Below, piece after piece: positions 10,240-21,679 of a stretch of 64,000 nucleotides of DNA. This DNA comes from Bufo bufo (Eukaryota; Chordata; Amphibia; Anura; Bufonidae). Position 1 is the first letter of the stretch; each line of letters begins with the position of its first letter. The notes below the pieces were generated by a model, which saw nothing but the letters and a program-made list of their open reading frames with translations, was not told where the DNA came from and made no database searches. The stretch lies in NCBI RefSeq assembly GCF_905171765.1, contig NC_053391.1, positions 186,134,559-186,198,558 of the forward strand. Reading direction: 5' to 3'. The position numbers and the translations under genes are program-made.

Positions 10240-13016
10240 TTAACCACTTCTACCCTGGGCCAGTTTTCGTCCTCCTGCCCAGGCCATTTTATGCAAATCT
10301 GAGATGTGTCACTTTATGTAATAATAACTTTGGAACACTTTTACTTATCCAAGTCATTCTGAGACTGTTTTCTCGTGACACATTATACTTCATGATAGTC
10401 ATAAATTTTGTTCAATATATTTCACCTTTATTTATGAAAAGATCCCAAATTTACAAAAAAAAATTGAAAAATCAGCAATTTTCAAAATATCAATTCTCTG
10501 CTTTTAAAATAGAAAGTGATACCTCATAAAATATTTATTAGTTAACATTCCCCATATGTCTACTTTATGTTGGCATCATTTTGTAGATGTCATTTTATTT
10601 TTATAGGACGTTAGAAGGCTTAGAATTTTAGAAACAATTCTTAAAATGTTTAAGAAAATTTCCAAAACCCCCTTTTTAAGGACCAGTTCAGGTCTGAAGT
10701 CACTTTGTGGGGCTTACATAGTGGAAACCCCTCATAAATGACACCATTTTAGAAACTACACCCCTCAAGTTACTCAAAACTGATTTTACAAACTTTGTTA
10801 ACCCTTTAGGTGTTCCACAAAAATTAAAGGAAAATGGAGACAAAATATCTAAATTAAAAATTTTTGACAGATTTTCCATTTTAATCAATTTTTTTCTTTA
10901 ACACATCGAGGGTTAACAGCCAAACAATACTCAATATTTATAACCCTGATTCTGCGGTTTACAGAAACTCCCCACATGTGGTGGTAAACTGCTGTAAGGG
11001 CACACGGCAGGGTACAGAACAAAAGAAGCGCCATATGGTTTTTGGAAGGCAGATTTTACCTGGACTGGTTTTTAGATGCCATGTCCAATTTGAAGCCCCC
11101 CTGATGCACCCTTACAGTAGAAACTCCCAAAAGTGAACCCATTTTGGAAACTACGGGATAAGTTGCCAGTTTTATTAGTACTATTTTGGGGTACATATGA
11201 TTTTTAATTGCTCTATATTACGTTTTTTGTGAGGCAAGGTAACCAAAAAATGGCTGTTTTGGCACCGTTTTTATTTTTTACAACCTTCATCTGACATTGT
11301 AGATTAAGTGCTATTTTTATAGAGCAGGTTGTTACAGATGCAATGATATCAAATATGTCTACTTTCTTTGTTTGTTTGTTTCAGTTTTGCATAATAAAGC
11401 ATTTTAAAGAAAAATTATGTTTTTGTGTCTCCATTTTCTGAACGCCATATTTTTTTATATTTCTGCCGATCGTCTTGTGCACGGGCTCTTTTTTTGTAGG
11501 AAGAGTTGACGTTTTTATCTATACCATTTTTGGGTACATATGATTTTTTGATCATTCATTATTACACTGTATGTGGCAAGGTGACAAAAAAATTGGTTGT
11601 TTTGGCACAGTTTTTATTTATTTATTTTTACAGCGTTTACCTGAGGGGTTAGGTCTTGTGACATTTTTATAGAGCAGATCGTTACGGACATTGAAATACC
11701 TAATATGTATACTTTTTATTATTTATTTAAGTTTTACACAATAATAGCATTTAAAAAAATAAATAAATTGTGTCTCCATAGTCTGAGAGCCATAGCTTTT
11801 TTATTTTTGACCGATTGTCTTAGTTAGGGTCTCATTTTTTGCGGGATGAGGTGACGGTCTGATTGGTACTATTTTGGGGGCATACGCCTTTTTGATCGCT
11901 TGGTGTTGCAATTTTTGTGATCGAAGGTGAAAAAAATGCTTTTTTTGGCACTATTTTTTTGTTTGCTTTTTACGGTGTTAAGCTGAGGGGTTAGGTCATG
12001 TGATATTTTTATAGAGCTGGTTGTTACGGACGCGGTGATACCTAATATGTATACTTTTTTTTATTTATTTCACTTTAACACAATAATAGCATTTTTGAAA
12101 CAAAAATATGATGTTTTAATGTCTCCATGTTCTGAGAGCTATATTATATATTTTTTTAGCGATTTTCTTATGTAGGGGCTCATTTTTTGCGGGATGAGGT
12201 GACAGTTTTATTGGTACCATTTTGTTGGACATATGCCTTTTTGATCACTTGGTATTGCACTTTTTGTGATGTAAGGTGACAAAAATGGCTTTTTTTTACA
12301 CCGTTTTTTATTTTTTTATGGTGTTTATCGGACGGGGTGGATCATGTGATATATTTATAGAGCCAGTCATTACGGACGCGGTGATACCTAATATGTGCGT
12401 TTTTTTCCTTTTTTTCCCTATTTTTTATTATAAAATCAGGGGAAAGGGGCGTTTTTTTTTCTTTTTTACTTGAAACTTTTTATTTATTAAAACACTTTTT
12501 TTTTTTTTTTACTTTATTTCTGTCCTACTCTGGGACTTCAACTTCTGAGGGTCTGATCCCCTCTGCAATGCATTACAATACATCTGTACACAGAGTAATA
12601 CACTAAAAGGTTGCCTAGGAGACCTAGCCTGGGGCTGGATCTCCTTGGCCCCCGTAGAAGGCAGGTCCCGATGCCGTGCAAGGCATTGGGCAGCCTGTGC
12701 ATGGCATCGGGTTGCCTTGTCACCCACAGCAGCGCGGGGACCCGATTGATTGCCTCACCCACCGCATGCACCATATAAACTGCGGTCAGGGCTGACCGCA
12801 GCATAGAAGGGGTTAATCCGCCGCCATTGGCTTTTACAGCGATGCCGGCGGATACAGCAGGGGCCCAGCTATCAGGGACTTCCGAGCCCCTGCAGTGATG
12901 GGGTGTGCACTGCTCCGGTGCCCGCCCCGATCACCATGACGTAATAGTATGTCAAAATGCGGCAATTTATTTGCCGCCATGACGTACTGTTACGTCATAT
13001 GTCGGGAAGGGGTTAA
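10240..13016 (+). mobile_element. Complete TTAA-bounded element with internal 345-bp subrepeats
   Basis: The left end is TTAACCACTTCTACCCTGGG and the right end GTCGGGAAGGGGTTAA (read inwards TTAACCCCTTCCCGAC). If TTAA is the duplicated target, the body is 10244-13012 (2769 bp). A unique left half (10244-11160) is followed by at least three subrepeats marked by TTTTTTGCGGGATGAGGTGA-like sequence near 11490, 11835 and 12185, about 345 bp apart, then a GC-rich hairpin region (12640-13012). The copy at 46721-49492 matches it end to end in reverse. No transposase is encoded, so it presumably moves with help from a TTAA-specific enzyme (piggyBac or Kolobok type). Confidence 0.85.
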
Positions 13017-13440
13017 ATATCCATTTATGTTACATTGGGAGGGGGTCGTCCATTGTGCCTTGTCTCTTTTGATTTGGCAGGTTTAGTTGCAAACAACTAT
13101 CCAGGCCAGACGACAGGACTTTATTTTCCGTCCAGGATAATGGAAACCAGACAGATCCGTTATACTTGCCCATAGACCTCTATTATGCCGGATCAAAACG
13201 GAATGCCTCTAAAGGTTTCCGTTCTGAATTTCGTCTTATAAATTCTGTTGTTTTCTGTTATAACCATGTTATAACGGAAGACAATAACGGAATTCGTAAC
13301 GCCCTAAGTGGTATAATTCAGATATCCGTTTTTTGCCCAAACACTATGGGTTCGTGTAGAGAAAATTGCAGCATGCATTGTTCTTGTCCAATTTCTGTCC
13401 TAGACTGAAAAAAAAAAAACGGATTCACCCTGGACGCCAT
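13017..13440. mobile_element. Fragment of an AACGGA-rich MITE
   Basis: The stretch includes GTTATAACCATGTTATAACG and repeated TCCGTT/AACGGA words, ending AACGCCCTAAG near 13310. This resembles the MITE at 43615-43960. Complete termini were not found. Confidence 0.4.
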
Positions 13441-13596
13441 ACAGATGTCCACATACATCTATGCTTTGTGGGCAAAAATGAAAATGGTTGTCTGAATCAA
13501 GTATTTTTTTATGTTTTTCAGCATTTTTAGTCCCACAAGGGGGTTTAACTTTCGATTTTTAATTGTAATGTATTGAAATATTTGTATATTAAGATA

Positions 13597-13773
13597 TACA
13601 GATGGAGTAGAGTTAACACTCCTGTTTTCTGAGATTTCTGAGTTGTGTTATCTAATCTAAGAAAATCTAAGAAAACACCTTCAATTGCTTTTCAATGGCT
13701 TTTGTCTCAAGATAACGCAATGAGTTAAGAAATTTGAGTTAAGAGCTGGAGTGCTAACCCTGCTCCATCTGTA
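13597..13773. mobile_element. Tc1/mariner-like MITE with TA flanks
   Basis: Ends ACAGATGGAGTAGAGTTAAC and, in inverse, GTGCTAACCCTGCTCCATCT form termini of about 25 bp with few mismatches, next to TA on both sides. At under 180 bp with no ORF it is a candidate mariner-type MITE. Confidence 0.65.
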
Positions 13774-14610
13774 TTATGTCACTGGCTTTGTATGTAAAAT
13801 GCACACACACTAACTTTAACTTAATGTATAACCTTTGTGTGTAAAGTTCTGTTTGATTTTCTATTATTAATTTTTTCCCCCTTCCTTCTTTTTCTTTATT
13901 GATGATCTATTGTTTTCATTACTTCCTCTTCTTACATGTATGCTGCTGAATCTTTTAAGCATTACAAAGATAAAGGTTGTTATTATTAATAATATTCTTA
14001 TCATCATTATTAAGGTTACTTTTATTAGTAATCCTTTTTTTTTTTTTTTTACTCTTTTATTGAGCAAAATCAAAATGTACAGAAACATAGATACATATCA
14101 GAGGTGGAGTCAACAGGTCTCCAATGAAGACAATGAGCTTACAATGAATAATTTGTCATTAGAGGAAAGATCAACTGGTCACATTTTAAGTTTAGTCTAG
14201 AAGGCAAAAAATATGCATTCAGGGTATTAGATCGAAGGTACCTTAGTCAAAGGTCTGAGGGTCTGAGGCGGATTGGGTGAAGTATCTCCGAAAGCTGCGT
14301 CATAGGACAATCGAGAAAAGTATGATCATCAACCTCTTGAGCGAGCAGCTCAGATATTGAGGGATTGTTTAGCATTTTGAGATCAATAGGTCTCATATCC
14401 TCTGAAGGATTTCCAGCCCTTCCATGTCTTATCAAAAGTATGGTGTGATCTCGACTCCCAGGAAGATAACTCCTCAAGCCTGTATATCTGGTCTACTTTA
14501 AGGTGCCATTGTTCAATAGATGGGACTTCAGGGGACAACCACAGGGTCGGAAATTAGTAATACTTTTTTATTATGACCACTATTATTAAGGCTTATTAAT
14601 ATTATTCAGG
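13774..14610. other. AT-rich spacer without recognised features
   Basis: It contains a T-run near 14033-14050 and TTATTA-rich DNA around 13978-14030. No terminal repeats, RNA gene or credible coding region was seen. Confidence 0.4.
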
Positions 14611-15001
14611 GGATACTATATTTCCTTATGGAGAGCGCCTAAATGGCATGAAGAGACTTGTAGGCCAGGCAATGCTCCTCTGGAATTCTAGGAACAGGGT
14701 ATGCAAATGATCTCGTAACAAGCTCTGCCTCTAATACCACCAGATGTAAGGCAGCTATCCTATAAGTCAATATTCGACCCTTTAAAAAGACCTTGAGACA
14801 TGCAATAATCAAGCCAGCACCTCATCTGCAGATTTGCAGTGATTTACCCTCATCAACACAGAGCAGAGAGTACTGGCTTAACTGGGTGAGAGATCTAGGT
14901 CAGGATTCAGAGGATACTATATTTCCTTATGGAGAGCGTCTAAATGGAGTGAGGAGCCTTATAGGCCAGGTAACACTGGATTCTGGGAACAGGGTATGTT
15001 T
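14611..15001. repeat. Pair of ~90-bp direct repeats 301 bp apart
   Basis: The block starting GGATACTATATTTCCTTATG at 14611 and ending GGAACAGGGTATG near 14703 recurs from 14912 to about 15001 with several substitutions. The roughly 208 bp between them have no recognised similarity in the window. It could be a small terminal-repeat retroelement or a local duplication; nothing further supports either. Confidence 0.6.
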
Positions 15002-15183
15002 GAGGCCTGTTTAGGTATCAGCCAGTTTTTAAAGATGCAGAAATGATTACTGAATGAATTCACCAAAGTCTCGCGCCGACGAGGCAATACATTTTAATGC
15101 TGTTCGGAGACGGCATTAGAATTGAAGTGTTTGACCGAATCGAATCAATGATCCTAAGCTTGATTCTCTCAACACTACTGATT

Positions 15184-15410
15184 ATTGACGTCTACTATTA
15201 TATTCGTTATTAATGCTTATTATTATTACTATTATTATTATAATAATTGATGCTTACTATTATTTTCATTATTAATGCTTATTATTATTACTATTACTAT
15301 TATTATTATAATAATTGATGCTTACTATTATTTTCATTATTAATGTTTATTATTACTACTACTACTACAATTATTGATGTTTATTATTATTATTTTTATT
15401 ATTGCATTTG
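15184..15410. repeat. Imperfect ATT/TTA microsatellite
   Basis: A long run of TTATTATTA-type sequence has a repeated longer motif (GATGCTTACTATTATTTTCA near 15250 and 15318). It is a compound trinucleotide tract. Confidence 0.9.
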
Positions 15411-15420
15411 AACATTTTCG

Positions 15421-15833
15421 AGACAATAAGGTGAAATGTATCCAAAGTAATCTATTTATTTACAGTGTCCTCTCACTGAAGATGTAAAAAGCATGTTTTT
15501 GGTCATTGACCTACACAGATCAGTCTTGGCAATAGTGTCATCACCTCATGCAGCTATTACAAAGTAAACAGATGTGGTGTGCTTAGCTCTGTTTCTTCTC
15601 TTCCAGTTATTCAGAATGAATTTCAGATTGTAAGGAAAACAAAAAAATAACAACTTGAAAAAATAGGAATTATTTATCACAATAAGTATTTTCAACCTAA
15701 TCACAATAGGAGAACCACTGTTAGTTTTTTGTAGGGAAACCCTATAGTTATCCAAGCCCTAGTGTAAAAGTGAGACCTCTTGCTGTTGTCTCCTGGGATA
15801 CCATTAAAGGGGTTTTCTAGGAATAACTAACTT
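15421..15833. other. Spacer without recognised features
   Basis: No coding or RNA signal was seen. A short AAAGGGGTTTTCTAGG near 15805 resembles the end of the AAAGGGGTT MITEs and may be a fragment. Confidence 0.35.
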
Positions 15834-16243
15834 TTAAAGGGGTTGTGTCACCTCAGACACAGGTGACATATTGCTAGGATATGCCACCAATGTATTCACA
15901 TCTATCTCTAGAAGAGGGTCCCAAAAGTGAACAAGCTCTCAATTCACTTCTATGCACTCTTGGCTATTTTCTAAACTGTTATAGAAGTTAATGGAGAGCG
16001 CACCGCGCTCCATTCACCTATATGGGACTGCCGGAAATAACCGAGACAGCTTTCGGCTATTTTTTGAACTCCTATAGAAATAAATGGAGGGGAGCCGCGC
16101 ATGCACAGTGCGCTCTTGTTCACTTTGGGGACACCGTTCTAGAGATAGTTGCGAGTCCCAGAGGTGGGACCCGCACCTATTTGACGTTGGTGGCATATCC
16201 TAGCAACATGCCACCAATGTCTGAGGTGAGACAACCCCTTTAA
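15834..16243. mobile_element. TTAA-bounded MITE, AGGGGTTGT termini
   Basis: Left TTAAAGGGGTTGTGTCACCT and right GTGAGACAACCCCTTTAA form matched inverted ends that continue inwards (CTCAGAC, then ATGCCACCAATGT). Both ends include TTAA, fitting a TTAA target. No ORF. Confidence 0.8.
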
Positions 16244-16592
16244 GTAATGCCCACAACCTGCCTCTGCTATTGAAATAACCTGCTTCGCACTGCACTGGTC
16301 CTGTGCGCTGGCTTCAATATGTTCGTCTTTTGGTTCCTGGCTTGCTCACTTCCGCTGGGCATCGTCACTTGCTCCCTTGCAGCTAATGGCTGGCAGCTGC
16401 AGTAACATGTCTACAAGCAACAAAACACTGCTGAAGCCAGTGGTTGGCTACCAGGGCGCAAGTAACCATGTCCTTGCCTGGCCAGAAGTGACCAAGCCGA
16501 GGATCGGACAATAGACACACGGGAGCCAGTGCACAGGGGATCAGGTAAGTACTATGAATCCTTCAATAGTGGAGGCAGAATGTGGGCATCAC
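16244..16592. other. Spacer without recognised features
   Basis: Moderately GC-rich sequence with no repeats, ORFs or RNA genes recognised. Confidence 0.35.
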
Positions 16593-17835
16593 TTAACCCC
16601 TTCTGTCCCAGCACCATACATGTGGCGAAAGAAGGGATTTTAAATATGACGCCTGCTCGCAACATATGGCTCCATAGCCAGTGCGTCTCTGATGTTACAA
16701 ACACCAGAGGTATGGGACTAATGGTTGCAATTGGCAATTATGCCGATCGCAGAAATGTAACCCTTTAGGTGCTGTGGTCAAATGTGAACATGGCATGTAA
16801 ATGAAAAAAAGAAGCGTGCACTTCCAGGTCAGGAATGGCTCCCCCATGCCACAATCAGGGAAGCCATTTTTTTGCTCCCAGAGACCCAGTGTATTAGAGC
16901 TGAAGTTGCTAAGGAGGCCTTCAGGTGGCAGGTCTCCATAGGATAATCACAATAAAAGCATAGATTGTAGTTCTATTGAACTACAGTGTAAGGTAAAAGC
17001 AATCTGAAGATCACATATTCTGGCCCCCTAGGAGGGGTACAAAAAAGTAAAAAATAAAAAAAAAGTAAAAAAAATGTTTTTAAAATGATAAAAAAAAATT
17101 AATCACTCCCTTTTCCCTAGAATAAAAATAAAAATTAATGAAAAATAAAAAAAACAAAGATCATAGACATCACTGTGTCCCAAAATGCCTGAACTTAAAA
17201 AAATGATCCCATACGGCGAATAGTATAACGGAAAAGAAAATCAAAATGGCTGATTCACAATTATTTCATTGCTTCACTTACCAAAAAAATTACTAATAAA
17301 ATGTGATAAAAAAAAGTCACAACACTCCAAAATGGTATCAATAAAAACTACCGATCGTACCACAAAAAAGAGCCCCCCACAGCTCCATAGACACAACTAT
17401 AGAAAAAATATTACAATGAAAAGAAAAAAAAAGAAAAAATTCAGTTTTTTTTTTTTCAGTAATAAAACACAAGAAAAACTATATAAATGTGGTATCACTG
17501 TAATTGTACTGACCCAGAGAATAAAGGTCACAGGTCAGTTTTACTGCATACTGAAGGGAGCACCATAGAGACAAAACCCTAAAACTGTGGCAGAATTGCA
17601 TTTTTTTCCAATTCCACCCGATTTGGATTTTTTTCCAGCTTCCTACTATGTTGTGTGCAATATTAAGTCATGCCATTAGAAAGTACAACTTGTCCAACAA
17701 AAGACAAATGATCATATGGCTATATGAATGGAAAAATAAAAAAAATTATGGCTCCGGGAAGGCAGGGAGGAAAAATGAAAATTTAAAAACGGAAAATCCT
17801 CCTGGACTCGAAAACTCCTCCTGGAAAACAATTTT
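16593..17835 (+). mobile_element. 5' part of a TTAA-type element
   Basis: It begins TTAACCCCTTCTGTCCCAGC at 16593, the standard end of the TTAA family, then runs through a GC-rich segment and a long A-rich interior. Pieces of the interior (ATGGTATCAATAAAAACTAC near 17333) also occur near 28803. No right TTAA terminus was found, so it is truncated. Confidence 0.6.
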
Positions 17836-17869
17836 ATGAGCTCAAAGAATCCCCAGGATGCAACATGAC

Positions 17870-18520
17870 TACTAGTGATGAGCGAATTTCATATTTATGA
17901 AATTCGTTTGCACTTCTTTTGGTGACTCCCCTGCATAACGGAAACAGGACGGATCAGTAGTTAGCAAATCTCTTCTTCCTGTGCAAAAATGATCTCCAAA
18001 TGATTTTTATAATATATTTAAATATAACTTGGGATTTTCTGTGTCTCACACAATTTTAATATCTTGGTGGTGGGGAATATCTATTTCTGCACCTTACCAG
18101 AACATGTTTTGTCAAATAGGAACGAGATACCAAACTCCAATGTAGGAATTGTGTAACTTTTTATATCATTTTATTTCGGATGCCTTTATATATACAGTAT
18201 TTAAAAAAAAAAAAAAACACATAACAATGAGTAGGAATCTTTGAAAACTAATACAGAAAGTGTTGAACATTTGTGATCATTTTTCTTAAATATTACCCTG
18301 GGGCAATGGCTGTGTGAGACCAAAATTCACAGAGCAAAAATTGCGTAACATTTTTTGTTAGCTGTAAAATTTGAATCAACACATTTTTGGCTATTTAGTA
18401 CAATTTAGGACATTTTAGACTTCCGGTAAATTATTCATATGTTTTAGGTAATTAGCCTGTTACAAGAAAAATGACTAAAAACAATGAAGGATGCACCAAA
18501 CTGTTGTTTTGCTCAAACTT
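17870..18520. other. Mostly unassigned; small fragment of a GAGCGAA-type repeat
   Basis: AGTGATGAGCGAATTTC at 17873 matches the end of the GAGCGAA repeat family seen at 23653 and 29826, but it is followed by unrelated sequence. The rest shows no feature. Confidence 0.4.
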
Positions 18521-18835
18521 AGGCCTCTTGCACACGAGCGTATTTTATTTCCATGTCCGTTCCTTTTTTTCGGACCGTATACGCAACCATTCATTTCAAT
18601 GGGCCCGCAAAAAAAACGGAAGGTACTCCGTGTGCATTCTGTTTCCATATTTCCATTCTGCAAAAAATAGAACATGTCCTATTCTTGTCCGCATTACAGA
18701 CAAGGATGATACTGTTCTATTAGGGGCCAGCTGTTCCGTTCCGCAAAATATGGAATGCACACGGACGTCACCCGTAGTTTTTGCGGATCCGTTTTTTGCG
18801 GTCTGCAACATACATACGGTCGTGTGCAAGAGGCC
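18521..18835. mobile_element. CACACG-type palindromic MITE
   Basis: AGGCCTCTTGCACACGAGCG at the left is mirrored by GTCGTGTGCAAGAGGCC at the right. The interior is a weaker palindrome built of GTCCG/CGGAC words. Copies with the same ends occur at 29284 and, as AGGCCTCATGCACACGACCG, at 36438, 43961 and 61213. Confidence 0.85.
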
Positions 18836-18965
18836 GTAAAATTTGCTTCCCTGGGTGCCTAAATGCCACACATAAATGTATTTGTGTCTAAAGATAGAAG
18901 ACATTTTATATTGCTTCCCTACTTGCAACACAGATAGTTACCTTACTTTGTAGATTTATCTACAG

Positions 18966-19269
18966 CTAGGTTCACATCTACATTTTGAAACTTTTCTGGC
19001 AGAGGAATTACTGGAGTTACCATATCTGGCATAGCTGGACACCACAAGATATTGCTGGGTCCTCATTCTCTATAATGGGATCTGGGTTCTGGCATAAATG
19101 GCGGCTTTCTGTAGGAGAAATACCACTGTATGAAGCAATTATAGCTAATGGGGATCCACCAGTGTCCCGTGGTGTCCAGTCCAGCTATGGCGAATACGTT
19201 ATTTCTGGTAGTCTGTTCTGTTCCTCTGCCGACACAAACTACCGGACTTCCAAACTGGAGATGTGAACA
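18966..19269. mobile_element. Palindromic MITE, CTAGGTTCACATCT termini
   Basis: Left CTAGGTTCACATCTACATTT is mirrored by CCAAACTGGAGATGTGAAC at the right. Long inner inverted repeats follow (GGCAGAGGAA... against TTCCTCTGCC near 19215). No coding capacity; the frames seen on both strands are mirror images of one another. Confidence 0.75.
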
Positions 19270-20131
19270 AACTCTAGATGGTTTTGTTTCTGTAGCATTT
19301 GCATGGGTTACTGCATGCCATATACAGATGAATGCAACACATCTGCCATATGTGAATATACTGCTGCATAAGGCTTGCTCCCCAGGATTGTCTCTGCAGC
19401 ATTCAGTAGCATTTAATAAGAAGTCATCTTTAAACACATTCGAATCTGTCAAGTTAATAAATGAACTCCCTAATGATCACTGCTCTATAAGTGGTTAACC
19501 ATAGGAAGGCATATGCTTTCCATATAACATCCAGTCACTAAATGCCCCTATTGGCCCTCTTTATAGATAAAAGAGGACAATGAAATAATATGAACAATCT
19601 TAAATTACAGAAAATAAAATTAACATCTATAAAATAATTGCTCTTTCATGGATTATTTCTTGTGGCAGAAGGGTTTAATATGCTGTTTATATATGTTGTT
19701 CTTTATTTTGATTGCTCTAATGTTGAGACTGTGGTGGTATAAGTGATGGCTAAAGTCTATGGCAGCCAGATCTCAGGAGATACCCCCTATGAAGGTATAC
19801 AGAATAACTAGAGAAAACTTGAAAACACACTTTTATAGCTGGAAAATATTTGTAAAATTTGCCGCTATGATTAGTGGTCTGAAAAAATATTTGGATATAG
19901 TAGGCTCCTTTTTGTCTATTTTGATCATTAGGAGGAGGACCGGATCTTAGTAAGAGGGAGAGAAAGACTTCTCAAACATTCCCCCCTTTGCTGATGTCTG
20001 TTCCTTATTTTGATCAAAAAGGACAAAAAAGAGAGGAGATGTGAAAAGAGATTCAGAGATGTATAGAACTTAGAATTACTTCACTGCTGAAGCCCTATCC
20101 TTTTTTCTATTAAATATATTTTTCAAAGATA
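19270..20131. other. No recognised features
   Basis: AT-rich sequence. Short ORFs have no recognisable motif, and no repeat family of this window matches. Confidence 0.4.
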
Positions 20132-20586
20132 AGGCTACTTTCACACCTGCGTTTGGTGCGGATCTGTCTGGTATCTGCACAGACGGATCCGCACCTATAA
20201 TGCAAACGCTTGTATCCGTTCAGAACGGATCCGTTTGCATTATTCTGTAAAAAAAAACGGATCCGTCCTGGCTTACATTGAAAGTCAATAGGGGACGGAT
20301 CTGTTTTCAGTTGCACCATATTGTGTCAGTGAAAACGGATCCGTCCCCATTGACTTACATTGTAATTCAGGACTACGCATCGTCGGGCGGACACCGTCAG
20401 GCGGACGTTTTGGTGTCCGCCTCCAGAGCGGAATGGAGGCAGCACGGAGCCAAACTGTTGCATTCTAAACGGATCCTTATCCGTTCAGAATGCATTGGGG
20501 CTGAACTGATCCGTTTTGGACCGCTTGTGAGAGCCCTGAAACGGATCTCACAAGCGGACCCAGAAACGCCAGTGTGAAAGTAGCCT
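20132..20586. mobile_element. Palindromic MITE, AGGCTACTTTCACAC termini
   Basis: AGGCTACTTTCACACCTGCG at 20132 is mirrored by CGCCAGTGTGAAAGTAGCCT ending at 20586. The interior repeats ACGGATCCG in both orientations, so the whole 455 bp can fold back. No ORF of significance. Confidence 0.85.
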
Positions 20587-20968
20587 AAATTAGACTGTGA
20601 TGTGATTCTGTGTTATCTGCCTCCAGATTTATATCCATAGTAATCTTTTCTCTGATGATAATGAGATGCCTACTGAGAAATACTGTTTACAGTGCAGAAA
20701 GTGTCAGCCTACTTTAAGGTAGTCATTGTGAATCTTGCAAGATTTATTTATTTTTTATCTCAAAAATCAAATTTTTTAGCATAACACATCATTTAAACAA
20801 TAGGTAATTTTTATAAATTCCCTTTAGATGGAAGGACTAGTTACTGAACAGGGTTGCAAACCCAATTTTTTTCATTTTTTTCTGGACAACTGTGAACGCC
20901 TCTTTAACAGTGACCTCCACAGTGCCCGGCCCTTTAACAGTGACCTCCACAGCGCCCTGCCGCTTTTA
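20587..20968. other. Spacer with one short direct duplication
   Basis: CTTTAACAGTGACCTCCACA occurs twice (about 20902 and 20931). Otherwise nothing was recognised. Confidence 0.4.
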
Positions 20969-21340
20969 AGCTAGGGCTACATGACGACATGTGTCGCTCG
21001 ACATTTTGTCTCAACAATTTTTATAATGATAGGCTAAGGCAGGGATGGCCAACCTAAGGATCTCCAGCTGTTGCAAAACTACAACTCCCATCATGCCCAG
21101 ACTGCCAACAGCTATAAGCTTACAGCAGGGCATTGTGGGAGTTGTAGTTTTACAACAGCTGGAGAGCCGCAGGTTGTCCATGCCTGGGCTATGGTGTCGC
21201 ACTGCGACATGTGACATGCTGTGACTGCGACACGACAGTTGCAAAAAATACATCCAAGATGGAGCAGTGTAGTTGTGCCCTATGTGTCGTGTGACTTATT
21301 GTGGCGCGAGACATGTCGTCATGCAGCCCTAGCCTAAAGC
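20969..21340. mobile_element. Foldback MITE, GCTAGGGCTACATGACGACA termini, split by a hAT MITE
   Basis: GCTAGGGCTACATGACGACA near 20969 is mirrored by TGTCGTCATGCAGCCCTAGC near 21313-21332. It is interrupted by the hAT MITE at 21040-21186. Confidence 0.7.
21040..21186. mobile_element. hAT MITE with internal TACAACTCC hairpin
   Basis: Ends CAGGGATGGCCAACCT and AGGTTGTCCATGCCTG are inverted repeats. The flanks GGCTAAGG (21032-21039) and GGCTATGG (21187-21194) match at 7 of 8 positions, fitting a hAT 8-bp target duplication. The interior forms a hairpin between GCAAAACTACAACTCCCA and its inverse. A relative sits at 41053-41226. Confidence 0.85.
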
Positions 21341-21679
21341 TGACCTACAGTAGTGAAGAAAAATGACTGGGTTATGGAAACCTGGGGTAAAACTGTGTGT
21401 ATGTGGAGACTAAGGGCTTGCGTGCTTCTATTGGCTGATAAGGCACATGTGACCGTGTGTATGACAGTTGGAATATGAAGAGAAAGACTTTCTGCTTTGT
21501 ATTGGCTAATGCAGGTCCTTTTTTGGGAATATCTCTGGAACGGTATGTCCTAGAGAGCTGTGACCCCCACAAGATTTCTTTCCAGGTAGCAAGGGATGTG
21601 TATACCAAGTTTCGTTTAAATAGTTGGTTGCATTTTTGAGTGATCGCGGAACATACATAAATACCTCCTTCTTGATATA
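21341..21679. other. No recognised features
   Basis: Short frames on both strands carry no recognisable motif. Confidence 0.35.

Noticed and set aside
18596..19452. Minus-strand frames of 111 and 129 codons
   Set aside because: They read through palindromic MITEs and mirror plus-strand frames; no motif.
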